A DNA stretch of 64,000 nucleotides from Limimaricola sp027213785 (GTDB taxonomy: Bacteria > Pseudomonadota > Alphaproteobacteria > Rhodobacterales > Rhodobacteraceae): NCBI RefSeq assembly GCF_050847355.1, contig NZ_CP193755.1, positions 1,674,001 through 1,738,000 on the forward strand, read 5' to 3'. A model generated the notes under the pieces. That model had not been told where the DNA came from. It searched no databases and worked only from the letters and a program-made list of their open reading frames with translations. The position numbers and the translations under genes are program-made. Positions within the stretch are counted from its first letter, which is position 1; each line of letters opens with the position of its first letter. This document shows, one piece after another, positions 27,385 through 36,522 of this stretch.

Positions 27385-28340
27385 CGCACCACCACCGGGA
27401 TGCAGGCCGCGTCCTCGGCTACCAGCGCCGAGCAGAAGCGCCGCGCCTCGGCCAGATTGGCGAAACCGGTGGCGCGCAGCCGGAAGAAGGTGCGCCCGCC
27501 GCTCATCGCCTCCTGCACCAGCCGCTCGCGGCCCGACAGCAGTTCGCCGAAGCGGGAGGTGAGGCGCGCCCATTCCTGCCCCGCGACCTCGGGGCTTTCG
27601 AAGGCGCCGAGCTGCACGAGGCTGGTGCCGGGCGCGATCTCGCGCGTGTTGACCGCCACCGGGGCGATCTCGGGCTCGGGCGCGGATGCGGCGGCGGCGG
27701 CCATGGCGGTGGCCGGGCGCAGCGCGGTGGGCCGCAGCGCCGGGCGCGCCGGCGGCACCGGCCCGGCGGCGGCACCGGGTGCCGCGAGCGCCGGATCCGC
27801 GGCGGCGATCACCGAAGGGTCGGGACCGGCCACGGTGCCCGGGGCGGGCGCCTCGGCGGTGGCCAGCGGCACCGTGCCGGCGACGATGCGGTCGGCGAGA
27901 TCGGCGACGTCGTCCACCGACATCGGCCGGTTCGGGTCGAAGACCGGCGCCGCGCCGGCGAGATCCTCGCCGGGCCGCAGCTCGCCCGCCTCGGCGGTGG
28001 GCTGGACCATCAGGTCCTCCTCGGTCAGGCCCGGCCCCTGCGGCGCCAGCACCAGCCGTTCCTCGGGACCGGCCGCCTCGCCCATCGCGGCGATGTCGTT
28101 CACCGCGAGACCGGTATGCAGCGCGATCTCGCCGCCCGGATTCTTCGGCGCCTCGCGCATCGGCCCCTGCATGGCGCGCACCACCGGGATGCCGGTGACG
28201 TCGCGCATCCACAGCTTGTAGCCCCAGATCGCGAGGCCCAGCACCAGCGTCAGCGACAGGATCGCCCCCGCGTAGCGGAACGCCAATGCCGTCACCGCCG
28301 CCAGCCGGCCCGGCCCCTGCGGATCGCTCGGTTGTGCCAT
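27381..28340 (-). CDS. SPOR domain-containing membrane protein
   Basis: 319 residues. A short cytoplasmic N-terminus, one membrane helix (AGAILSLTLVLGLAIWGYKL, about residues 24-43), a long Pro/Ala-rich periplasmic linker, and a C-terminal SPOR domain (SLVQLGAFESPEVAGQEWAR to ARRFCSALVAEDAACIPVVV). SPOR domains bind glycan strands lacking stem peptides at septa. A division-related role is inferred. It lies between argS and nagZ in a conserved cluster. Confidence 0.88.
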   Translation of the reverse strand: MAQPSDPQGPGRLAAVTALAFRYAGAILSLTLVLGLAIWGYKLWMRDVTGIPVVRAMQGPMREAPKNPGGEIALHTGLAVNDIAAMGEAAGPEERLVLAPQGPGLTEEDLMVQPTAEAGELRPGEDLAGAAPVFDPNRPMSVDDVADLADRIVAGTVPLATAEAPAPGTVAGPDPSVIAAADPALAAPGAAAGPVPPARPALRPTALRPATAMAAAAASAPEPEIAPVAVNTREIAPGTSLVQLGAFESPEVAGQEWARLTSRFGELLSGRERLVQEAMSGGRTFFRLRATGFANLAEARRFCSALVAEDAACIPVVVR

Positions 28341-28414
28341 CTCAGCCTCTCTGCCGCTCGATTTGTCTCGGGGATCGCGCGTCCCCGTGGCCTTGTCCGA
28401 CCGCCCGATCGCGC

Positions 28415-30157
28415 TCAGCGCATCTCTTCGACCGGGGTGACGCCAAGGATACCAAGCCCTTCCCCGATCACAACGCCGACGGCGCGGGCGAGCGAAATCT
28501 TGCCCTGGGTCGTGGCCGTCTCGCCCTCCTGCACGAAGCGCAGCGCGGGCTCGTCATTGCCACGGTTCCACAGCGCGTGGAAGGCCGAGGCGAGATCATA
28601 GAGGTAGAAGGCGACGCGGTGCGGCTCGTGGCCCTTGGCGGCGATCTCCACCAGCCGCGGCCACTCGGCGAGCGCGCGCATCAGCGACAGCTCCGCCTCG
28701 TGGTCGAGCGCCGAGAGATCGGCCTCGGCCAGCGTCGCGTCATCCACGGCGATGCCCATGGCATCGGCCTTGCGCAGCACCGAGTTGATCCGCGCATTGG
28801 CGTATTGCACGTAGAAGACCGGGTTCTCGCGGCTCTGCTCGAGCACCTTGTCGAAGTCGAAATCGAGCGGCGCGTCGTTCTTGCGCGTCAGCATGTGGAA
28901 CCGCACCGCGTCCGGGCCGACCTGATCGACCAGATCGCGCAGCGTCACGAAGTTGCCGGCGCGCTTGGACATCTTGAACGGCTCGCCGTTCTTCCACAGC
29001 TTGACCAGCTGGATCAGCTTGACGTCGAGCGGCACCTTGCCCTCGGAGAGCGCAGAGACAGCCGCCTTCATCCGCTTGACGTAGCCGCCGTGATCGGCGC
29101 CGAACACGTCGATCAGCTGGGTGAAGCCGCGCGCCACCTTGTCGTGGTGATAGGCGATGTCGGGCGCGAAATAGGTCCAGGCGCCGTCCGATTTCATGAT
29201 CGGCCGGTCGACGTCGTCGCCATGCGCGGTGGAGCGGAACAGCGTCTGCTCGCGCGGCTCCCAGTCCTCGGGGGTCTTGCCCTTGGGCGGCTCCAGCGTG
29301 CCGCGATAGATCAGCCCCTTGGCGCGCAGGCTCTCGATCGCCTCCTCGATCCGGCCGGTGCCGTAGAGCGACTTCTCGGAGAAGAACACGTCCATGGTGA
29401 CGCCCAGCGCCGCGAGGTCGGCGCGGATCATCTCCATCATCGCCTCGGTGGCGATCTCGCGCGCCTCCTCGAGCCAGTCCTCCTCGGGGGCGTTGAGCTT
29501 GCCCTCGCCCCAGACCTCCTTGAGCTTCTCGCCCACCGGCACGAGGTAGTCGCCCGGATAGAGCCCCTCGCCGATCTCGGGCGTCATGCCGCAGGCCTCG
29601 CGGTAGCGCTCGAAGGACGAGCGCGCCAGCACGTCGACCTGCGCGCCGCCGTCATTGACGTAGTATTCCTTGGTCACGTCGTGGCCCGCATAGTCCAGCA
29701 GCCGCGCCAGCGCGTCGCCGAACACCGCGCCACGGGCGTGGCCCACATGCATCGGCCCGGTGGGGTTGGCCGAGACGTATTCGACGTTGACCTTCTCGCC
29801 CTGCCCCATGGTCGAGCGGCCGAAGCCCTCTTCGGTCAGGGCGGCGCGCACGATGCCCTGCCACAGCGACGGCGCGAGGCGGAGGTTGATGAAGCCCGGC
29901 CCCGCCACCTCGGCGGAGGCGATGCGGTCGTCGGCGCCGAGCCGCTCGGCCAGATCCACCGCGATGTCGCGCGGCTTCTTGCCCGCGGGCTTGGCCAGCA
30001 CCATCGCGGCGTTGGTCGCCATGTCCCCATGCGCCGCGTCGCGCGGCGGCTCCACCGTCACGGCGCCGGTCTGCATCCCCTCGGGGATCGCACCGTCGCG
30101 CGCCATCGCGTCCAGCGTGTCGAGCACAAGCGCCCGGATGTCGGTGAAGAGGTTCAT
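28415..30157 (-). CDS. argS: Arginyl-tRNA synthetase
   Basis: 580 residues, class I. The HIGH-like motif is in NPTGPMHVGHARGAVFGDAL, and the KMSKS-like motif is FKMSKRAGNFVTLRDL. The C-terminal DALR anticodon-binding domain ends at FVQEGETATTQGKISLARAV. The ATG at 30157 (MNLFTDIRALVLDTLDAMAR) matches the family start; the frame is open a further 24 codons upstream without support. Confidence 0.96.
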   Translation of the reverse strand: MNLFTDIRALVLDTLDAMARDGAIPEGMQTGAVTVEPPRDAAHGDMATNAAMVLAKPAGKKPRDIAVDLAERLGADDRIASAEVAGPGFINLRLAPSLWQGIVRAALTEEGFGRSTMGQGEKVNVEYVSANPTGPMHVGHARGAVFGDALARLLDYAGHDVTKEYYVNDGGAQVDVLARSSFERYREACGMTPEIGEGLYPGDYLVPVGEKLKEVWGEGKLNAPEEDWLEEAREIATEAMMEMIRADLAALGVTMDVFFSEKSLYGTGRIEEAIESLRAKGLIYRGTLEPPKGKTPEDWEPREQTLFRSTAHGDDVDRPIMKSDGAWTYFAPDIAYHHDKVARGFTQLIDVFGADHGGYVKRMKAAVSALSEGKVPLDVKLIQLVKLWKNGEPFKMSKRAGNFVTLRDLVDQVGPDAVRFHMLTRKNDAPLDFDFDKVLEQSRENPVFYVQYANARINSVLRKADAMGIAVDDATLAEADLSALDHEAELSLMRALAEWPRLVEIAAKGHEPHRVAFYLYDLASAFHALWNRGNDEPALRFVQEGETATTQGKISLARAVGVVIGEGLGILGVTPVEEMR

Positions 30158-30282
30158 GCGCAGTCCTTTCGGCCAGTCGTGCCGCGAGATCGGCCCGCGA
30201 CCCTTTACCACGGCGGCGCCGCGCGTCAACGCGGCGCGCGCCGTATCGGACCGGTCTCAGCCGCCGCGCGTCATGCCGCGCC

Positions 30283-32295
30283 TCATGCCGCGCGAGGCGG
30301 CTTGCCATCCGGTTTGCGCGGCTTGGCGCCGGGCTTTGCGCCGCCGGGCCGCCACAGGCTGCCGGGTTTCGGGCCCCATGCCTTGACGCCGGCCATGCTG
30401 CCGCTCTTGCCCGGGGGCTTGCCATTGCCCTTGCCGTGGTTCTTCGCGGCCTGCTTGGCGATCTCGTGTCCGGCCTCGGGATCGGTGCCCTTCTCCTCGC
30501 CCGGCGGCAGCAGCGAGATGATCCGCACGTCGGGCGCGGGGCGGATGTCCTCGTCCTCGCGGATGAACTCGGTGGTGCCCTGCGGTCCGACCCGGGCCAC
30601 GACCTTGGCGTGCGGCCGCTTGGCGCGCCACTCCTCGAGACCGTATTCCTCGGTCAGCCGGGTGACGCGGAAGCTCCAGCCCTCCTGCATCAGCTTCTCG
30701 AGCCCGTTATAGCCCTCCTCGGGGCCGAATTCGCGGCCCGTCAGGCTGGAGGACAGCGCGTGCCGCGCGCTCTCGTTCTTCTGCCGGGTGATCTGGTAGA
30801 CGTTGTCGCGGCCGAATTCCGGGCCGAGATCGGTGGCGACCAGCGTGTTGTAGGCGTCGTTCTCGGTCGCGGCGACGACCACGTCGTAGCTCACCAGCTC
30901 GAGGAAATGCTCGGCCGATTCCGACAGGATGTCGCCGGAATAGGTCGGGATGCCCTCCGAGCGCGCGGCGCGCAGGTTGTTGTGGTTCGGATCGGCCATC
31001 AGCACCGGCACCTCGATCTTGCGAAGCGCCTCGGCCAGACCGCGGGTGAAGCGCGAGCCGCCGATCAGCAGCACGCCCGGCACGGCGCCGCCCGACAGGC
31101 CGAGCGCCCGCGCGAAGGGCACCAGCGTGAAGCCGTGCACCACCACCGTGAATGCCACCAGAACGAAGGCCAGCGGCGCCACGACATGGCCGTCCGGCAC
31201 GCCGAGATCGGCAAGTCGTTCGCCGAAGAGACCCGCGACCGCGACGAGCACGACGCCGCGCGGTCCGGTCAGCGCCACCAGAAGCTGCTCGCGCCACGGC
31301 ACGCCGGCGCCCAGCAGCGACAGCCAGACGGTCAGGGGCCGCACCACCAGCACCACCGCCAGCACGAAGACCACCGCGCGCCAGTCGAGCGCGGCCAGCG
31401 TCTCGAACTCGATCGCGGCGGCGAGCAGGATGAACACCCCCGAGACCAGCAGGATCGTCGCGTGCTCCTTGAAGCGGCGCAGCTCGGCATAGGAGGGCAG
31501 ATCGGCATTGGCGATGCCGATGCCCATCACCGTCACCGCCAGCAGGCCGCTCTCGTGCAGCACCGTGTCGGAGACCGCGAAGACCGCCAGCAGCAGCGAG
31601 AACAGCACCGGCACCTTCATGTATTCCGGCACCCGCCCCTTGCGGAAGCCCCAGGCCACCACCGCCGCGCCGGCCGCGCCCAGCGCCAGCGCCACGACGA
31701 TGCCCAGCGCCAGCTCCCACACGGCGCTGCCGACGGTGACCGCGGTGCGCAGCACCAGCACCACCTCGAAGGCCAGCACCGCGGCCAGCGCCCCGATCGG
31801 GTCGTTGACGATCGCCTCCCATTGCAGGAGCGAGGCCGGGCGGCGCGCCAGCCGCGCGGTGCGCAAGAGCGGCGCGATCACCGTGGGACCGGTGACGATC
31901 ATGATGCCGCCGAACACCGCCGAGCTTTCCCAGCTCAGCCCCGCGCCGTAGCGCAGCGCCAGCGTCGAGAACAGCCAGCCCAGCGGCGCGCCGATGAAGA
32001 CCAGCCGGCTCACCCCCTTGGCCTCGTCGCGCAAGCTGCGGAAGTTAAGCGTCAGGCCGCCCTCGAACAGGATGATCGCCACCGCGATCGAGATCATCGG
32101 CTTGACCAGATCGCCGATGTCGCGCGCCGGCACGAACCAGCCGAGGCCCGGTCCGATGACGAGGCCCGCCGCCAGCATCAGCACGATCGCCGGCAGCCGC
32201 AGCCGCCATGCCAGCCATTGCGAGCCGACGCCGATGGCCCCCACCAATGCGAAGGCCATGATCGGGGTCAACCCGGCGGCATGTTCTGCCGTCAT
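30283..32295 (-). CDS. Cation:proton antiporter (CPA family) with C-terminal nucleotide-binding-like domain
   Basis: 670 residues. About 13 hydrophobic helices over the first 400 residues. Antiporter motifs include ISIAVAIILFEGGLTLNFRS, IMIVTGPTVIAPLLR and the NDPIGALAAVLAFEVV segment. A Rossmann-like TrkA-N-type domain follows (VLLIGGSRFTRGLAEALRKI, PVLMADPNHNNLRAARSEGI), then a TrkA-C-like part. The protein ends in a tail of about 60 residues rich in Lys, Pro and Gly. It exchanges Na+ or K+ for H+; ion choice cannot be told. I use ATG 32295. dgt ends 1 base upstream of that start. Confidence 0.88.
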   Translation of the reverse strand: MTAEHAAGLTPIMAFALVGAIGVGSQWLAWRLRLPAIVLMLAAGLVIGPGLGWFVPARDIGDLVKPMISIAVAIILFEGGLTLNFRSLRDEAKGVSRLVFIGAPLGWLFSTLALRYGAGLSWESSAVFGGIMIVTGPTVIAPLLRTARLARRPASLLQWEAIVNDPIGALAAVLAFEVVLVLRTAVTVGSAVWELALGIVVALALGAAGAAVVAWGFRKGRVPEYMKVPVLFSLLLAVFAVSDTVLHESGLLAVTVMGIGIANADLPSYAELRRFKEHATILLVSGVFILLAAAIEFETLAALDWRAVVFVLAVVLVVRPLTVWLSLLGAGVPWREQLLVALTGPRGVVLVAVAGLFGERLADLGVPDGHVVAPLAFVLVAFTVVVHGFTLVPFARALGLSGGAVPGVLLIGGSRFTRGLAEALRKIEVPVLMADPNHNNLRAARSEGIPTYSGDILSESAEHFLELVSYDVVVAATENDAYNTLVATDLGPEFGRDNVYQITRQKNESARHALSSSLTGREFGPEEGYNGLEKLMQEGWSFRVTRLTEEYGLEEWRAKRPHAKVVARVGPQGTTEFIREDEDIRPAPDVRIISLLPPGEEKGTDPEAGHEIAKQAAKNHGKGNGKPPGKSGSMAGVKAWGPKPGSLWRPGGAKPGAKPRKPDGKPPRAA

Positions 32296-32296
32296 T

Positions 32297-33481
32297 TCAA
32301 TTTCCACTCCAGGCCCCCGCAACGTTCGTCTTCTCAAGGATGTCCGAGCCGGTCAGCCGCGCATGTTCCTGCAGCGCGAAACGGTCGGTCATCCCGGCAA
32401 TGTAGTCCGCCACGATCCGTGCCAAGGCGGTTTCGTCCGAAGCCTCGGCCACATCCTTGCGCCATTGCTTCGGCAGGTTCTCGGGATGCGCCATGAACAG
32501 CGGGAACAGGTCGTGGATCACGCCGGTCACCCGCTCGCGCATCACCACCACCTCGGGGGCGCGGTACATGCGATGGAACAGGAACTTGCGCAGCACCTTC
32601 AGATCGGACCAGAGACCGGGCGTGAAGCGGACCATCATCCGCCCCGCCTCGCGCACCTCACGCGCCGATTTCGGGTTGGCCTCTGCGAGATTGGCCCGCG
32701 CCACGCCGATCACGTCCTCGACCAGCACCCCGAAGAAACGGCGCAGCGCCTCGTGGCGGCGGCGGTAGTAGTTCAGCCCCGGATAGAGCCGGTCGACCTC
32801 CGAGAAGCAGGCGTCGAGGATCGGCAGCTCGGCCAGCTCGTCGGTCGAGAACAGCTCGGCCCTGAGCCCGTCATGCAGGTCGTGATGGCTGTAGGCGATG
32901 TCGTCGGCCAGCGCCGCGACCTGCGCCTCGGCGCTGGCATGGGTATGCAGCTCCAGGTCGTGCAGTGCCACGTAGTCGGCCAGCGCGTAAGGGATGTCGC
33001 CGGTCACCGGCCCGTTGTGCTTGGCGATGCCCTCCAGCGTCTCCCATGTCAGGTTCAGCCCGTCGAAATCGGCGTAGTGCCGCTCCAGCGAGGTGACGAT
33101 GCGGATCGCCTGCGCGTTGTGATCGAAACCGCCATAGGGCGCCATCAGCGCGTTCAGCGCGTCCTCGCCGGTATGGCCGAAGGGCGGGTGGCCGAGGTCA
33201 TGCGCCAGCGCCACCGCTTCGGTCAGCTCGGTGTTGAGCCCGAGCACGCCGGATATGGTCCGCGCCACCTGAGCCACCTCGATCGAGTGGGTCAGCCGGG
33301 TGCGGAAATAATCGCCCTCGTGCTCGATGAAGACCTGCGTCTTGTGCTTCAGGCGCCGGAACGCGCTCGCATGGATGATGCGGTCGCGGTCGCGCTGGAA
33401 TGGCGAGCGGAAGGCGCTCTCTTCCTCGGGGTGGAGCCTGCCGCGCGTGTCGCGCGGGTCGGAGGCGTAGGGAGCCGTCAT
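32297..33481 (-). CDS. dgt: Deoxyguanosinetriphosphate triphosphohydrolase-like protein
   Basis: 394 residues of the HD superfamily. Motifs: the substrate loop FQRDRDRIIHASAFRRLKHK, RTRLTHSIEVAQVARTI and the metal-binding ALAHDLGHPPFGHTGEDALN, later ADDIAYSHHDLHDGL. It hydrolyses dNTPs to nucleosides and triphosphate. I chose ATG 33481 (MTAPYASDPRDTRGRLHPEE) with GGCGGA upstream; a GTG at 33511 would add 10 residues. Divergent from the erpA-type gene, with a 127-base spacer. Confidence 0.92.
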   Translation of the reverse strand: MTAPYASDPRDTRGRLHPEEESAFRSPFQRDRDRIIHASAFRRLKHKTQVFIEHEGDYFRTRLTHSIEVAQVARTISGVLGLNTELTEAVALAHDLGHPPFGHTGEDALNALMAPYGGFDHNAQAIRIVTSLERHYADFDGLNLTWETLEGIAKHNGPVTGDIPYALADYVALHDLELHTHASAEAQVAALADDIAYSHHDLHDGLRAELFSTDELAELPILDACFSEVDRLYPGLNYYRRRHEALRRFFGVLVEDVIGVARANLAEANPKSAREVREAGRMMVRFTPGLWSDLKVLRKFLFHRMYRAPEVVVMRERVTGVIHDLFPLFMAHPENLPKQWRKDVAEASDETALARIVADYIAGMTDRFALQEHARLTGSDILEKTNVAGAWSGN

Positions 33482-33608
33482 CTGATCCGCCAGCTTGTCG
33501 TCACTATTCACCTTACCTATATGGGTCGGGAAGCCGCCCGGACAGGGAATTCGCACGGATTCCCGCGCCCGGACCCGGTCAATGACCCTGCCCATGGATA
33601 GGTTCCAC

Positions 33609-33935
33609 ATGCTGACGCTGCCCCCCAAGGTCACCCCCCGCGCCTGGGAACGCCTCGCCGAGATCGGCGCGCAGGCCCAGGGCAAGGCGCTGCGCGTCGC
33701 GGTCGAGGGCGGCGGCTGTTCGGGCTTTCAATACGAGATCGCGCTCGACGAGCCCAAGGAGGACGACCTCGTGCTCGAAGGCGCGGGCGAAAAGGTCGTG
33801 GTCGACAGCGTGTCGCTGCCCTTCCTCGCCGACGCGGTGATCGATTTCGCCGACGAGCTGATCGGCGCGCGCTTCGTGATCGAGAACCCCAACGCCACCA
33901 GCTCCTGCGGCTGCGGCACCAGCTTTTCCATCTGA
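33609..33935 (+). CDS. erpA: Iron-sulfur cluster insertion protein (ErpA/HesB family)
   Basis: 108 residues, an A-type Fe-S carrier. The three cluster cysteines are present: one in VEGGGCSGFQYEI and two in the C-terminal SSCGCGTSFSI. It passes Fe-S clusters to apoproteins. ATG 33609 gives a family-like start (MLTLPPKVTPRAWERLAEIG); in-frame ATGs at 33594 and 33582 are possible. No other isc or suf gene is adjacent. Confidence 0.9.
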   Translation: MLTLPPKVTPRAWERLAEIGAQAQGKALRVAVEGGGCSGFQYEIALDEPKEDDLVLEGAGEKVVVDSVSLPFLADAVIDFADELIGARFVIENPNATSSCGCGTSFSI

Positions 33936-34019
33936 TCGCTTTCGGGCGGGCCGCGGCCGCTTGACGCGGCCCGGCCCTCGCCTACCCTCCGGGACTGACA
34001 GCACCGGAATTTCAAGATC

Positions 34020-36464
34020 ATGACAGACGACAAGATGCCCGACCGCCCCGAACATGCCGCTGAGGGGACTGGCCCGGAGCCTCTTGCCGAACCGCGCGCG
34101 CACGCGCCCGGGACCCCGCCCGAGACCGATCTCGCGCAGGCCGCGCGCGCCTTCTGGGCCGCGCTGATGCGGGCGCTGGGGCGCGGCGGGCGTGGCCTCG
34201 GCCGCGCGGCGACCGCCGGGATCGGCCATGGGAACAAGGCCCTGAGCGGCCTCTCGGCCAAGGCGGCGCAGGGCGGTGCCGTCGCGGCGGAACGGCTGCG
34301 CGCCCGTCGTGACCGACCCGAACCTCGGACCGCCTCCAATACGGACACCGGCCCGACCGCGCCGGACACCGAGGCCGCGCCGCGCCGTTCGCTCGCCGCC
34401 CGCGCGGCGCAGGGCTGGCGCGACGCCTCGGCGCGCCGCCGTGCCCGGCTCGACGAGCGCAAGCTGCACCCGGCCGCCACGGTGCGGGCGACGCGCTGGA
34501 TCTGGCGCACCGTCTTCGGCCTCGCCTTCCTGCTGCTGCTCGGCATCGTGCTGGCGGGCGGCGTGCTGGTCTGGGCGGTGCGGGACCTGCCGCTGGCCGA
34601 CATGCTGCCGCCGCTCGAGGAGCCCACGCTCACCGTGCAGGACGAGGCGGGGGACACGCTGTTCACCCGCGGCGCCTATCGCGCGGGCTACGTGCCGCTC
34701 GACCAGATGCCGGAGCACCTGCCGCAGGCGGTCTCGGCGATCGAGGACCGGCGCTTCTGGGATCATCCGGGCGTCGACATCGAGGGCATCGGCCGGGCGA
34801 TGTGGCGCAATTTCTCCTCCGGTGGCGTGGTCGAGGGCGGCTCGACCATCACCCAGCAGCTCGTGAAGGTGCTCTATCTCGACCCCGACCGCACCTACAA
34901 ACGCAAGCTGCAGGAGATGGTCCTCGCGCTGGGGCTGGAGCGCCAGCTCGGCAAGGACCGGATCATGGAGCTCTACCTGAACTCCACCTATCTCGGCGCC
35001 GGTGCCTGGGGCATGCCCGCCGCGGCGCAGCTCTATTTCGACAAGCCGGTGCAGGAGCTGAGCCTCGCGCAGTCCGCGATCCTCGCCGCGACGATCCGCG
35101 CGCCCTCGGTGATCAACCCCGAGGCCGATCTGGAGCGCGCCCGCGAGCGCGGTCTGGTGGTGCTGTCGGTGATGCGCGATCTCGGCCGCATCGACGATGC
35201 CGCCTTCGAGACCGCCAGCGCCGAGATGGCCACGATCGAGCCCTCGCCGCCCCCCGCCCGCGCCGGCAGCTACTTTGCCGACTGGGTGCTGGGCGAGGCG
35301 CAGGAGCTGTCGGGCGCCGTCGACGGCCCGCTCACCGTTACCGCGACGCTCGACATGGAGTTGCAGGCCAAGGCCGAGGAGATCCTGCGCAACGCCATGT
35401 CCGGCCCCGGCGCGCAGGCCGGTGCGAGCCAGGGCGCGATCGTCGCCATGACCCCAGACGGGCGGGTCCGCGCCATGGTCGGCGGCGTCGATTACGGCGA
35501 AAGCCAGTTCAACCGCGCCACCGACGCGCTGCGCCAGCCCGGCTCGACCTTCAAGCTGCCGGTGTTCCTCGCAGCCCTCGTCATGGGTGCCGACCCCGAG
35601 ACCCGCCTGCCGGACGAGCCGATCGACATCAACGGCTACAAGCCCGAGAACTTCAACGGCCAGTATGCCGGTGTGGTGACGCTGCGCGAGGCCTTCGCAC
35701 GCTCGCTCAACGCCGCCACGGTGCGGCTGGCCCAGGAGGTCGGCATCGACCAGGTGATCGAGGTATCGCGCCAACTCGGCATCGAGGGCGAGCTGACACC
35801 GACGCCGAGCCTCGCGCTGGGCACCTCCGAGGTATCCCTGCTCGACATGACCGAGGCCTATGCCGCGATCCTCGCCGGGCGCGCGCCGATCAAGGCCACC
35901 GGCATCGCCAGCCTGAAGCTGGGCGATACCGGCGTCGCCCTGTCGGTCTCGGGCTCGGACCCCAACGCGGTGCAGCTCAACCGCACCCGCGACCCGATGC
36001 TGTCGATGCTGCGCGCCGTGGTCACCGACGGCACCGGCAAGCGGGCGCAGATCCCCGGCTTTGCCGCCGGCAAGACCGGCACCAGCCAGAACAGCCGCGA
36101 CGCCTGGTTCATCGGCTTCACCGACAAGCTGGTGGTCGGCGTCTGGATCGGCAATGACGACAACTCGCCGATGGACCAGCTCACCGGCGGCAGCCTTCCG
36201 GCCGAGATCTGGCGCGAGGTGGTGCAGGCGGCGGGCGGCGCGAGCGCGGCGCAGGCGCCCAGCGCCGAGAGCCAGACGCCGGTGCGGGTACGCCGCGGCA
36301 CACAGGTCGAAACCACCCGCGCCGACCGGCTGCGGCGGCGGGCGGCGGCGCAGGGCCAGCCGCAATGCGACGTGCGCGCCTGTTCGCGGGCCTACCGCTC
36401 GTTCCGCGCCTCGGACTGCACCTTCCAGCCCTATTCCGGCCCGCGCAAGCTCTGCACCCGCTAG
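34020..36464 (+). CDS. Class A penicillin-binding protein (PBP1-type)
   Basis: 814 residues. About 160 cytoplasmic residues, rich in Arg and Ala, precede a membrane helix (about residues 161-186). The GT51 glycosyltransferase domain has the catalytic Glu in SAIEDRRFWDHPGVDIEG and GGSTITQQLVKVLY. The transpeptidase has S-x-x-K in QPGSTFKLPVF (about 509-512), SLN near 562 and KTGTS near 684. The protein polymerises and cross-links peptidoglycan. The C-terminal 35 residues contain four cysteines in a C-x4-C...C...C pattern resembling BA14K-type tails. The N-terminal extension is unusually long. Confidence 0.92.
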   Translation: MTDDKMPDRPEHAAEGTGPEPLAEPRAHAPGTPPETDLAQAARAFWAALMRALGRGGRGLGRAATAGIGHGNKALSGLSAKAAQGGAVAAERLRARRDRPEPRTASNTDTGPTAPDTEAAPRRSLAARAAQGWRDASARRRARLDERKLHPAATVRATRWIWRTVFGLAFLLLLGIVLAGGVLVWAVRDLPLADMLPPLEEPTLTVQDEAGDTLFTRGAYRAGYVPLDQMPEHLPQAVSAIEDRRFWDHPGVDIEGIGRAMWRNFSSGGVVEGGSTITQQLVKVLYLDPDRTYKRKLQEMVLALGLERQLGKDRIMELYLNSTYLGAGAWGMPAAAQLYFDKPVQELSLAQSAILAATIRAPSVINPEADLERARERGLVVLSVMRDLGRIDDAAFETASAEMATIEPSPPPARAGSYFADWVLGEAQELSGAVDGPLTVTATLDMELQAKAEEILRNAMSGPGAQAGASQGAIVAMTPDGRVRAMVGGVDYGESQFNRATDALRQPGSTFKLPVFLAALVMGADPETRLPDEPIDINGYKPENFNGQYAGVVTLREAFARSLNAATVRLAQEVGIDQVIEVSRQLGIEGELTPTPSLALGTSEVSLLDMTEAYAAILAGRAPIKATGIASLKLGDTGVALSVSGSDPNAVQLNRTRDPMLSMLRAVVTDGTGKRAQIPGFAAGKTGTSQNSRDAWFIGFTDKLVVGVWIGNDDNSPMDQLTGGSLPAEIWREVVQAAGGASAAQAPSAESQTPVRVRRGTQVETTRADRLRRRAAAQGQPQCDVRACSRAYRSFRASDCTFQPYSGPRKLCTR

Positions 36465-36522
36465 CCTTGCCCGCCCGGCCCCGCCTGCTACAAGCCCCGG
36501 GACCCCGCCAAAGGATGCCCGC

